DNA from: Actinomyces gerencseriae DSM 6844
Lineage (GTDB): Bacteria; Actinomycetota; Actinomycetes; Actinomycetales; Actinomycetaceae
Direction of reading: 5' to 3'
DNA length: 64,000 bases
NCBI RefSeq assembly: GCF_000429265.1
Contig: NZ_KE386871.1
Location: 443,852 to 507,851, forward strand
Shown: positions 46,385 through 54,493 of the stretch, one piece after another
How the letters are laid out: every line of letters starts with the position of its first letter
Position numbering within the stretch: the first letter of the stretch is position 1
Made by a program: the position numbers and the translations under genes
Notes under the pieces: generated by a model
Told to the model about the DNA's origin: nothing
The model's database searches: none
Seen by the model: the letters and a program-made list of their open reading frames with translations, nothing else

Positions 46385-47746
46385 ATGAACGTGGCGAACG
46401 TACGCGTCACCCTCGTCGACGAGGGAGGGTGGACCGATGTCGCCGTCGCGGCTGGGACCCCGGTGCGCGCACTCCTGGAGGCGAGAACGGGCGCCATGGT
46501 CCCCGACGACGCCCTGGTGACCACCACCACGGGAGCACGCACCCCCCTGGACGCCCTCGTCGGCCGGGATCTCGACAACGGCACCGTGCTGCTCGTGGGC
46601 GGCAAGGCGATCGGCAGGCACGCGGCTCGTCATCTCTCGGACCGCTCCGCCTCCCGCCCCAGGCCCGCGCGACCGTGGCTCGACGCCGCCGCCGTCGCGC
46701 TGGTGGCCTGCCTGCTTCTCGCGCTGGGCTGGTACTCGGCGCTCGCCGACGAGGGCGCGCGGCTGCCGCTGCTGGCGCGCACGGGCGCCGCCGCGCTCGC
46801 CACGGCGCTCCTGGCGGTCCGAGTCGTCCTGATGGACGACCGGCCCGATCCCCTGCAGGAGTCGTCGGCGATCCTGCCGCTGCCGCTGCTGGGCGCGGCG
46901 ACGGGGGTCCTGCTGGTACCGGCGGGCGTCCTGGAACCGGCCGCGACGGCGACCCTGCTGAGCGCATGGGGAGCGGGCGCCGCCTCGCTGGTCCTGTGGC
47001 TGCGACTGCGGTCCGCGTGCGCCGCCACCGGCGCCCTCGCGTGGACGGTCGCGGCCGTCCTCGTCACCGCGGTCCTGATCTTCGGCGTCCCCCGGGCCCC
47101 GGTGATCGTCATCACTCTGGCGGCCAGTACCCTGTTCATCACGCTCGTGCCCACCGTGTCCCTCTCCTCTGTGCCCGACCAGCAGCTGCTCGACCTCTCG
47201 GAGCAACGCGCGGGCAGTCGCGGCGTGCGGGTGCCGACGATCGAGCCGCCGGCGAAGGTGACCGCCGCCCGGGTCTCGCGCACGCTGGCTCAGGCCGAGT
47301 CGATATCGGTGGCCATCGGAGTGGTGGTGGCGGTCGTGGTGGTGACGTGCTCACCGGTGGCGGCGAAGATCGCCCTGGGCACCGGGCCGGCGGCGTGGGG
47401 CGCCCGCGTCGAGCTGGCTCTCGTGACGGCGCTCCTCCTGCTCCACCCGCGCACGGCGCGCTCGCACACCGAGCGCGTTCTACCACGCCTGGCGGTGGGC
47501 GCCGCGGCCATCGTCTCGGTTCTGGCATCCGGGGTCCGACCCGGCACGACGACCTTCGACCTGCTCGTCGGGATCGTGGCGGCGGCCGGGCTCGTGTCCG
47601 TCGTCATCATGCTCACCCGACTGGGCGGCCGCCCGTCCGCGTGGTGGGGCCGCTTCGGAGACATCCTGGGGTCCCTCGCAGGTTTCCTGGCACTCCCCTC
47701 GGCGGTGGTCGCCGCCGGGATCATCGACTTCATGAGGCAGCTGTGA
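46385..47746 (+). CDS. eccD: ESX/T7SS membrane protein EccD, first paralogue
   Basis: 453 residues with a ubiquitin-like YukD-type N-terminal domain (about 1-80: NVRVTLVDEGGWTDVAV...LDNGTVLLVGG) and 11 predicted transmembrane segments, the EccD architecture. It lies next to eccC and overlaps the following gene (GTGA). A second EccD of the same layout is at 51777, so the two may form a heterodimer. Sequence identity between them looks low by eye. Confidence 0.85.
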   Translation: MNVANVRVTLVDEGGWTDVAVAAGTPVRALLEARTGAMVPDDALVTTTTGARTPLDALVGRDLDNGTVLLVGGKAIGRHAARHLSDRSASRPRPARPWLDAAAVALVACLLLALGWYSALADEGARLPLLARTGAAALATALLAVRVVLMDDRPDPLQESSAILPLPLLGAATGVLLVPAGVLEPAATATLLSAWGAGAASLVLWLRLRSACAATGALAWTVAAVLVTAVLIFGVPRAPVIVITLAASTLFITLVPTVSLSSVPDQQLLDLSEQRAGSRGVRVPTIEPPAKVTAARVSRTLAQAESISVAIGVVVAVVVVTCSPVAAKIALGTGPAAWGARVELALVTALLLLHPRTARSHTERVLPRLAVGAAAIVSVLASGVRPGTTTFDLLVGIVAAAGLVSVVIMLTRLGGRPSAWWGRFGDILGSLAGFLALPSAVVAAGIIDFMRQL

Positions 47747-49527
47747 GCACTCGACTCCACGACACCATCAGCAGCACCACTACCGCCGGTACGGCCGGAA
47801 CCGGCGGGGCCCGGCGGCGCCCGACGACGGCCGGGCTGCTGGGCGCCGCCGCCATCGACCTGGTGGTCCTCGTCGCCCCGCCGGTCGCGCTCCACCTGCT
47901 CAGGGGGTGGACCGCACTCGCAGTCATCACCGCCGTCCAGATCCTCGCGCTGACCGTCATCGCCCTGGCGTGCACCGGCTGGACCCCGGGGCTGGCCGCG
48001 ATCGGGGCTCGCACGGTCACCGCCGAGGGCCCGACGACTCCCGGTCTGGGCCGCGCGGCCGCCCGCGTCGCCCTGACGCCGCTGACCCCGATCGGCAGCG
48101 GGGAGGCCGGTTTCGTGGACGGGGCGACGCGGTGCCGAACCCTCGTGACGCGCCGCTCCCGTCGTACGGACGAGTCCGTCCGGAAGCCCGGCCCCGGCGG
48201 CGCCGGACGGCGGGACCTCGCGGAGACCGCGCACCCGCGCACCCGCGGAGGCGGGACAGCGGGACGCCCCGCCGCCATGCTCTCGGGCGCCCCGTCCGCG
48301 CCCTCGACCGGCGCCCCGCCCGATCTCCCGGCCGGCGCTCCGCCCTCACCGCCCGCAGTGGGCACCGGGCCCGCGACGACCGTCTCCGACCCGACCTCCG
48401 TCGTCGACTCCGCGCCCGTGCCGCCGCAGGCCCCGCCGGCTCCGGAGCCCGTCGTTCAGTCAACGCCCGCCGCACTCGGGGGGATCCTCGGACCGGCGGC
48501 GCCCGTGCCACGGGCCCCGGGCCCGCATACCGGTACAGGGGATCCGCACGAATCGGAGCGCCCTATCCGGCTCTCATCGGACGCGCAGAACGCCGCCGAG
48601 TACGCCGCCCCCGGGCGCGCCGTTCCCGAACCGGCGGAGACCGCTGCTCCTCCCGGGCGCACCGCCGCTCCCATCGACTCCCAACCAGCGGAGACCGCAG
48701 GCGCCCCCGCCCCCGGAGGCACCGTCACGCCCGTCGCTCCCGGACCAGCAGCGACCGCCGGTCCCATCCCGGGGCGCGAGACCCCGGGCGCGCAGGAGAC
48801 GCCGTTCGTCCCTCCTCCGCCCGCCGAGCCCGCACCCGCATCGCCCGCACCCGCATCGCCGGGCCCGCCCTCCGCAGGACGGCGGGCGCGCCCCGGCGAG
48901 CCGGACGCCGCGACGGCGAGCGCACCGATGCGCAGGAGGCGCAGGGCGACCTCCCATCGCGCGTCGGCCTCACCGGCGGCGTCCTCCTCGCCGATGAGTC
49001 CGTCGCCAACGAGCCCGTCCGAGGCTCCGCCCCCGCCCTCCGTCGGGCAGGCTCAGACACGGACCACGACACGTGAGACCGTCCTGAGCCCTGCGGGCCC
49101 CAGCGCCTCGAACGCAGCCGCGCCGAACGTGCAGGCCGATCCGCGGACCGTCCCGCGGGAGGATCCGAACGCCGGGCGGCGGGCCGGTACCGGTGGTCCC
49201 GACTTCGTCCTCGTCACGGGTTCGGGCATGCGCGTCCCCCTGGAGGGCCAGTGCGTCATCGGTCGAGCACCACGCCCCGCATTCCCCGATGACACTCAGA
49301 TGGTGACACTGGCCACTTCGTCAAGCGCCTTATCACGCTCCCACCTGCGCATCGGCTTCGACGATCAGCAACTATGGGCCGAGGACATGCGCTCGGCCAA
49401 CGGTACCGTCATGGTGCATCCCACGGGGCAGCAGATCCGGCTCAAGCCCGAGTGGCGCACCGCCGTCGCCCCGGGATCGGTCCTTCTGCTCGCCGACGAG
49501 AGCATCACCGTGGAGAAGAGCGCCTGA
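47743..49527 (+). CDS. RDD-like membrane protein with C-terminal FHA domain
   Basis: 594 residues. Residues 25-75 hold two to three hydrophobic segments of an RDD-like domain, then comes a Pro/Ala/Thr-rich linker of about 350 residues, then an FHA domain (CVIGRAPRP, SALSRSHLRIGF, ADMRSANGTVMV-type core) that would bind phosphothreonine. Thus a membrane-anchored phosphopeptide reader. The GTG start overlaps the eccD1 stop, which indicates cotranslation. It may couple T7SS to Ser/Thr kinase signalling (inference). Confidence 0.8.
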   Translation: MSTRLHDTISSTTTAGTAGTGGARRRPTTAGLLGAAAIDLVVLVAPPVALHLLRGWTALAVITAVQILALTVIALACTGWTPGLAAIGARTVTAEGPTTPGLGRAAARVALTPLTPIGSGEAGFVDGATRCRTLVTRRSRRTDESVRKPGPGGAGRRDLAETAHPRTRGGGTAGRPAAMLSGAPSAPSTGAPPDLPAGAPPSPPAVGTGPATTVSDPTSVVDSAPVPPQAPPAPEPVVQSTPAALGGILGPAAPVPRAPGPHTGTGDPHESERPIRLSSDAQNAAEYAAPGRAVPEPAETAAPPGRTAAPIDSQPAETAGAPAPGGTVTPVAPGPAATAGPIPGRETPGAQETPFVPPPPAEPAPASPAPASPGPPSAGRRARPGEPDAATASAPMRRRRRATSHRASASPAASSSPMSPSPTSPSEAPPPPSVGQAQTRTTTRETVLSPAGPSASNAAAPNVQADPRTVPREDPNAGRRAGTGGPDFVLVTGSGMRVPLEGQCVIGRAPRPAFPDDTQMVTLATSSSALSRSHLRIGFDDQQLWAEDMRSANGTVMVHPTGQQIRLKPEWRTAVAPGSVLLLADESITVEKSA

Positions 49528-50009
49528 AGGGGATCCGGAAGAACGCGGTGCCGCGGTCGCACCCCTCTCGCCCGCGGCACCACCGATTGTCGCCCCCCCC
49601 AACCAGCCTGCCAGGCGAAACCCCCTCCCGCCCGCGGCATCACCGCCGGCTTGCCTCGCCGCCCTCGACCGCTGGGACTCGCAGCGCACCCCTCCGCCCG
49701 CGGCAGCCCAGTAACGCCCGCCCCCGCTCTCCTCGGGGGCGCCGATGCTCCGGCTCCGACCGGCCGCGGTCCGGCGTCGTCGTCTTGCGACTCCTCACGT
49801 TCCGGAGCGCGGTCCGGATGCGCGCGGGCACCTGCTGAAGTCATGTTTCTCAGCCCAGCCTTCAGGCGCGCGGTCCGGATGCACGCGGCCACCGGGCCCC
49901 GGCTCCGATGATCCGACGCTTCCCGATTCCCGAGTAGTCGTACGCCGGATACCTCCTCGCCGGAACCTAGCTCGCCATCACCCGGACCTCGCGAAGTGGT
50001 ACCTGGGCC
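49528..50009. other. Non-coding region downstream of the FHA gene
   Basis: No credible gene. It contains CGCCCGCGGCA at 49569, 49629 and 49695, and GCGCGGTCCGGATGC at about 49807 and 49868 (~61 bp apart), the latter resembling the 61-bp-period repeats elsewhere. Confidence 0.5.
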
Positions 50010-50193
50010 GCGTGGTCGTACGTGAACCCGCGTGGTCGTACTTGTTTGCGCCAGGTCGTACCTCCTTCCGCGTGGTCGTACCTTAGGGAGGTTCTAAGGT
50101 ACGACCGCGCGCCCCCGCGTACGACCGCGCGCCCCCGGGTACGACCACGTGCCGCCGCGTACGATCACGCGCCCCCGGGTACGACCGCGCGGA
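50010..50193. repeat. 20-bp-period bidirectional repeat array (9 units)
   Basis: Four forward units GCGTGGTCGTAC at 50010, 50030, 50050 (GCCAGGTCGTAC) and 50070, then five inverted units GTACGACCGCGC-type at 50099, 50119, 50139, 50159 and 50179. All are exactly 20 bp apart, with 8-bp variable spacers. The orientation flips at a dyad, GTACCTTAG (50078-50086) with CTAAGGTAC (50094-50102). It lies between the FHA gene and the WXG100 genes. Confidence 0.9.
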
Positions 50194-50397
50194 TCTCGTA
50201 TGAGCCTCGCGCAATGGCACGGCGCCGAAGGCCCCGGAGCGGTCCTCGGACGCAGAGGCGTCCATCTCGCACCTCATCCGCCTCATCCGCCCTGGGCGAG
50301 GCGAGCAGGGCGATTCCCCTTCCGCGCAGTGTTCGCACAGCGAGGTCCGGTCCGCGCCCGACGAGCGCATGCGTCCCTTCGAGCCAATGCCCACAGC

Positions 50398-50471
50398 GCT
50401 GCTGCGTAACGCGGGCGGGTGCGCCCCGGACCGATCGGTCCGGGGCGCACCCGCCCGCGTTACGCAGCAGC
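50398..50471. repeat. 74-bp perfect palindrome
   Basis: 50398-50434 is the exact reverse complement of 50435-50471 (37-bp arms, centre GGACCGA|TCGGTCC, no loop). A smaller dyad ATCCCGGAT-CC-ATCCGGGAT follows at 50472-50491. It lies 40 bp after the WXG100 gene, whose transcript it may terminate. Confidence 0.92.
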
Positions 50472-50511
50472 ATCCCGGATCCATCCGGGATCACCGGGCT
50501 GCCAGCGCGAA

Positions 50512-50805
50512 TCAGGCGCCGAAGCTCGCGGCGCCCTGGTTGTCGGCCGTGCCGTAGTCGCCGGACGAGGTCTCCACGTGGGTCCCCATCTGCGCGAGCA
50601 GCTGGTTCATGTCGGTGACCGACTGCGTCCACTCGGCCTTGGCGGCGATGTACTGAGTCTGAGCCTCACCGCTCCACTCGGACTGCGTGGGCTTGAGCTC
50701 CCCGTCCATGGCCTCCAGGTCCGAGGAAATGGACTGCGAGGCACGAGCGAGCTCGCTCGAGGCGTTCGACATCGACCCGTAGTCCACCAGCATGTCGTCG
50801 GACAT
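50512..50805 (-). CDS. WXG100 protein, EsxA/EsxB-like
   Basis: Small helix-hairpin T7SS substrate, 97 residues, with EWSGEAQ (WxG) in the central turn at about residue 44. The C-terminal helix carries YIAAKAEWTQSVTDMNQLLAQM. ATG 50805 stands 6 nt after AGGAGA; ATG 50811 is adjacent to that motif and less likely. It lies 49 bp downstream of the second WXG100 gene; together they should form the secreted heterodimer. The tail lacks an obvious YxxxD before the end, though EWTQSVTDM and SSGDYGTAD occur. Confidence 0.88.
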   Translation of the reverse strand: MSDDMLVDYGSMSNASSELARASQSISSDLEAMDGELKPTQSEWSGEAQTQYIAAKAEWTQSVTDMNQLLAQMGTHVETSSGDYGTADNQGAASFGA

Positions 50806-50854
50806 GATCATTCTCCTTGTTCGTCGATTCTGAGCTGTTGTCGAGGAGGCCGGA

Positions 50855-51190
50855 TCAGGCCATCATGCCGTGGTAGCCCTGCGAGGCCCCGCCGAGCTTC
50901 TGCGCGCCGGCGGCCGCATTCGCCTCGGTGTTCTGGTAGGTGGTGTGAGTCCCGCGCAGGGAGGACTCGAACCTGTCGAGAACGGCGATGATGTTCTTGG
51001 CGTCCTGGATCCACTGGTTGGCGGCGGTGGTGAACGCCGTGCCTCCCGAACCCTTCCACCCCGGCGCAAGCGCCTGGATGCTGCCCTCAACGCCGCTGAC
51101 GATCGACTGCTGCTGCTGACGATGAGTGGCGACAACGTTCGCCGCATTGATGAGTACGCCGCTCCCCGCGGCGAGGTTCTGTGGTGCCAT
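50855..51190 (-). CDS. WXG100 protein, partner
   Basis: 111 residues with the turn motif PGWKGSGG (WxG) near residue 46 between two helices (ANVVATHRQQQQSIVSGVEG and QWIQDAKNIIAVLDRFESSL). ATG 51190 follows GGAAGAG. First of the two-gene WXG100 unit on the minus strand, divergent from eccD2. It probably dimerises with the 50512 product and is exported by EccC. Confidence 0.88.
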   Translation of the reverse strand: MAPQNLAAGSGVLINAANVVATHRQQQQSIVSGVEGSIQALAPGWKGSGGTAFTTAANQWIQDAKNIIAVLDRFESSLRGTHTTYQNTEANAAAGAQKLGGASQGYHGMMA

Positions 51191-51776
51191 GGTCTCTCTT
51201 CCTGAGGGTGCAGGGGGACAACTTGGATGCTCGCGGGAAGCGTCGCCCACCTCCCGACTGTTCCTGAGCGGATACAACCTACCCAATGTCTCCGTCCTGT
51301 TGCGAGCCTTTCGGCGGAGCACCTTCCAGGTCGTGCCCCCCATCACCCCTCACTTTTCTCATGCCCCTCACGCTTCTCTGACGTCACTCCGCCACCCTCC
51401 AATCCGTGATACCACGGCGGCCCCTCACCTCACCTCGGCGCGCGGAGCGCCGACGTCCTCCGCCGGCCGCCGGGTCGGGCACGGCGCCGAGCGCCAGGCA
51501 TGTCGTCGAGCCGACCCCGGAGCCGGGTGCCGAGCCGAACCCGGAGCGGGTGCCGGAGCGGGGCATCTCGCCGCGGTAGCGCCTCGGGTCGACGCCCGGC
51601 CGCCGAGTCCGACCCGACGTCGGGTGTCGAGCCTCACTGAAAGGACCAGAGCGGGACCCGAGCGGGACAGGCGTGTCAGGATGGACCGTGGAGTCGTCCG
51701 GCTCCGCGCAGCGCGCCCGCCCGGCGCGCCGACCCCACCCCCTCCCCTGGACCCAGGAGAGAACCAGGAGAACGTC
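51191..51776. other. Divergent promoter region of the esx and eccD2 genes
   Basis: 586 bp without a credible gene. It holds GGATACAACC-type AT-richer sequence near 51270 that may serve the esx promoter, and imperfect GAGCCGAnCCCGGAGC repeats at 51515-51565. The eccD2 frame is open through part of it, but the translation is not protein-like. Confidence 0.5.
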
Positions 51777-53111
51777 GTGCCCCTTACGAGTGCCCGCCGC
51801 GGAGCGACCGGTCTCACGCCGGTCACCATCAGGCACCGCAACATCCCGACGGACGTGGCCCTGCCGTCCTCACTCCCGCTGGCGGAGATCCTCCCCACCG
51901 TGGCAGCGCGCCTCGGCGCCCTGGACGAGGAGTCGGCCGTGTACGGCCTCATGCTCGTGACCGAGGACGGCAAGCCCTTGAACGACTCGCGACCGATCGT
52001 CGAGCAGGGCGTCCGGGCGGGTGCCCTGCTCACGCTCGAGGTGCGCAGCACCGAGGCCGAGGCGCGCTACGACGACCTCGTCGAGGCAGTCGCCACGGCG
52101 GTCGAGACGAAGCAGGTCGCCTGGAGCCGGCAGGACTCGCTGTCGATGTCGGTGGCCTCCACCTGCCTGCTGTTCCTGGTGGCGGGACTGCTCCTGCTGC
52201 GCGAGGGCCCGGGCAGGCTCCTCACCCCGGTGTGCGCGCTGGTGTGCGGCTGTCTGCTCGTCCTGGCCGCCTTCGCGATCTCGCGCCTGCGCGGCAGGGG
52301 GACCTGGCCCCTGGTGATGACGGCGGGCGCGCTCGCCGCCGTCGCCGCTCACACGGCCTTCGACGGACCGGCGACGGGGACCCGGATCATGGCGGCGGGA
52401 GGCGCGCTCGCCGCCGCCGTCCTGGCCTGCCTCCCCCTCCTGGACGACGACCGGTGGCTGATCTCGGGACCCCTGCTCGTGGCATCCGCCCTGGCCCTGA
52501 CCGGGGTGGGCGTCGAGTTCCTCGGCCGTCCACTGACCAGCGTTCTGGCCGTCGTCGCCGCGTGCGCGGCCCTCATCTCCCTGCTGGCGCCGTGGCTGGC
52601 CCTGGCCTCGGTCCCGATCGACATCTCGCTGCCCGACCGAACCGACAGGCCGGTCCTGGAGCCCGGCACCGAGGTGACGCCCACGCTGACGGCCCGGGTG
52701 CTCAACGCGCACGGCCTGGTCCTGTCGGCGCGCGTCGCCTGCGCGGTGATCGTCCTCGCCTGCGTCCCGACGCTGGCCTCCGTCGGCTACGCCGGGGCCG
52801 GCCTGGTCGCCGCCATCGCGGCCGCCTCCCTGCTGGGCACGCGGGCGGCGAGGTCGCAGGCGGACGTGATCGCCGGAGTCGCCGGGGGCATGGTGGCGCT
52901 GGCGGCCCTGGTCGTCACGGTCATCGTCTCCCGCACCGACCTGGTGATGCCAGCCGTCGGGGTCGTCGGCGTGACCGGCGTGGTGGTCCTGCTGCTCAAC
53001 GTGCTCGGCCCCAGCTACCGGCCCCGCCTGGCGCGCGCGGCCGACGCCCTGGAAATCGTCGTCCTGCTGGCGATCCTGCCACTGGCAGCCATCGTCTGCG
53101 GAGCGCTGTAG
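51777..53111 (+). CDS. eccD: ESX/T7SS membrane protein EccD, second paralogue
   Basis: 444 residues: a ubiquitin-like domain (about 12-95: TPVTIRHRNIPTDVALPSSL...VRAGALLTLEV) and 11 transmembrane segments, the classical EccD layout. I chose GTG 51777, 7 nt after AGGAG; the frame extends upstream with low-complexity sequence. It is followed by eccB (18-bp gap) and mycP, the core machinery order. No EccE gene is seen in the locus. Confidence 0.9.
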   Translation: MPLTSARRGATGLTPVTIRHRNIPTDVALPSSLPLAEILPTVAARLGALDEESAVYGLMLVTEDGKPLNDSRPIVEQGVRAGALLTLEVRSTEAEARYDDLVEAVATAVETKQVAWSRQDSLSMSVASTCLLFLVAGLLLLREGPGRLLTPVCALVCGCLLVLAAFAISRLRGRGTWPLVMTAGALAAVAAHTAFDGPATGTRIMAAGGALAAAVLACLPLLDDDRWLISGPLLVASALALTGVGVEFLGRPLTSVLAVVAACAALISLLAPWLALASVPIDISLPDRTDRPVLEPGTEVTPTLTARVLNAHGLVLSARVACAVIVLACVPTLASVGYAGAGLVAAIAAASLLGTRAARSQADVIAGVAGGMVALAALVVTVIVSRTDLVMPAVGVVGVTGVVVLLLNVLGPSYRPRLARAADALEIVVLLAILPLAAIVCGAL

Positions 53112-53129
53112 GACAGGAGAAGCACGGCC

Positions 53130-54461
53130 ATGGCCTCCAACAAGGACATTCTCGACGCCCAGCGCTTCAACCGGCGCCGGCTGGTGACCGCCTTCGTCGC
53201 AGGCGCGCCGGGGGGTCGCGAGCTCGAGCCGCGGCGCGTCGCGCCTCCCCTGATCGGCGGCGTCGTCCTGACCCTGGTCATCGCCCTGGCGTCGTGGATC
53301 TCCGGTCTGTTCGTCGGATCCCTCCCGGCGAACTGGCAGGACAACACCCTCATCGTCGTCAAGGGCGAGGGCACCCGCTACATCACCATCAACAGCCGCC
53401 TGCGCCCGGTGACGAACCTGGCCAGCGCGCGCCTCCTCGCGGAGCCGGGCAAGTTCCAGGAGTCGTCCCTCAAGAACTCGGTCCTGGACGGGATCGAGCG
53501 CGGCTCCCAGGTGGGCCTCGAGGACGCGCCCGAGCAGCTGCCCCGAGCCGGCTCCCTGGTGGCCCATGGATGGACCGCCTGCTCGACCTCCTCGGGCTCG
53601 ACGGCCACCGGCGTGGGCGACTCGCCGCAGGGCCTGAGCACCATCCAGCACGCCCTGGTGTCGGTCGCCGGGACGACCTACCTGGTGGCGGACGGCGTCA
53701 GCCACGAGCTGCCCGCGGAGAACCTCGGCTCGGTCCTGCTCGCGCTCGGCGTCGATTCCGAGCCCGTCACCGAGGTCGACGCCGCGTGGCTCTCTCTATT
53801 CACCCCGGGCAGCGCGATGCAGAGCTTCTCCGTGCCCGATGCCGGGGTGCCGGTGACCGGCCTGTCCTCGACGATCAGGAACCCGGTCGCCGGAATGCTG
53901 CTGTCGGTGACGGACGGCGCAAGCGGTGGTCAGAGGTACTACGTCGTCCAGTCCGACTCGAGCCTGGGGGCCCTCAACGACGTCTCCCTGGCGCTGTACA
54001 AGTTGGGCGGGGGCGCCACGGCGCCCGTCCAGGACGTCAGCGTCTCCGACCTCACCCAGGTCAACACGACGACCGCGGCCCCGGATGACTGGCCCGCGAC
54101 CCTGGACGATGGCGCCGCGGCGGACTCGAGCGTGTGCGCCGTGCTCGGTGAGTCCTCCTCGTCCGGGATGGCCAGAACCACCCTGGCATCGGCCGACCAG
54201 ATCGAGTCGGGAGGAGTGAAGGTGACCGGCGGCACCGGCGCGCTCGTCCGGGCCTCCGCCGGAGGCAGTGTCGGCCCCGTGTTCCTCATCACCGACGCCG
54301 GTCGGGCCTGGGGTCTCGGCGGCACGCTGTCCGACACGCTGGCGAGGCTCGGCTACGAGGAGGGCAGCGTCGTCGCGGTGCCGGCGGCCTGGCTCGCGCT
54401 CTTCCCCACGGGGGTCGAGCTGTCCACGGAGGCGGTCTGGGACGGGGTCAGCGAGCAATGA
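53130..54461 (+). CDS. eccB: ESX/T7SS core protein EccB
   Basis: 443 residues: a short cytoplasmic N-terminus (SNKDILDAQRFNRRRLVTAF), one transmembrane helix (PLIGGVVLTLVIALASWISGLF), then a large extracellular domain with two Cys (HGWTACSTS, SSVCAVLG) and EccB repeats such as LVADGVSHEL and TDAGRAWGLGG. Such proteins cap the membrane complex. Its stop overlaps the possible upstream ATG of the mycosin gene. Confidence 0.93.
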   Translation: MASNKDILDAQRFNRRRLVTAFVAGAPGGRELEPRRVAPPLIGGVVLTLVIALASWISGLFVGSLPANWQDNTLIVVKGEGTRYITINSRLRPVTNLASARLLAEPGKFQESSLKNSVLDGIERGSQVGLEDAPEQLPRAGSLVAHGWTACSTSSGSTATGVGDSPQGLSTIQHALVSVAGTTYLVADGVSHELPAENLGSVLLALGVDSEPVTEVDAAWLSLFTPGSAMQSFSVPDAGVPVTGLSSTIRNPVAGMLLSVTDGASGGQRYYVVQSDSSLGALNDVSLALYKLGGGATAPVQDVSVSDLTQVNTTTAAPDDWPATLDDGAAADSSVCAVLGESSSSGMARTTLASADQIESGGVKVTGGTGALVRASAGGSVGPVFLITDAGRAWGLGGTLSDTLARLGYEEGSVVAVPAAWLALFPTGVELSTEAVWDGVSEQ

Positions 54462-54493
54462 GACGAAGGATGACACGAACGACGGAGAGCACG

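Noticed and set aside
51126..51776. N-terminal extension of the second EccD
   Set aside because: The upstream frame is low-complexity, overlaps the divergent WXG100 gene, and GTG 51777 has a good ribosome binding site immediately before the ubiquitin-like domain.
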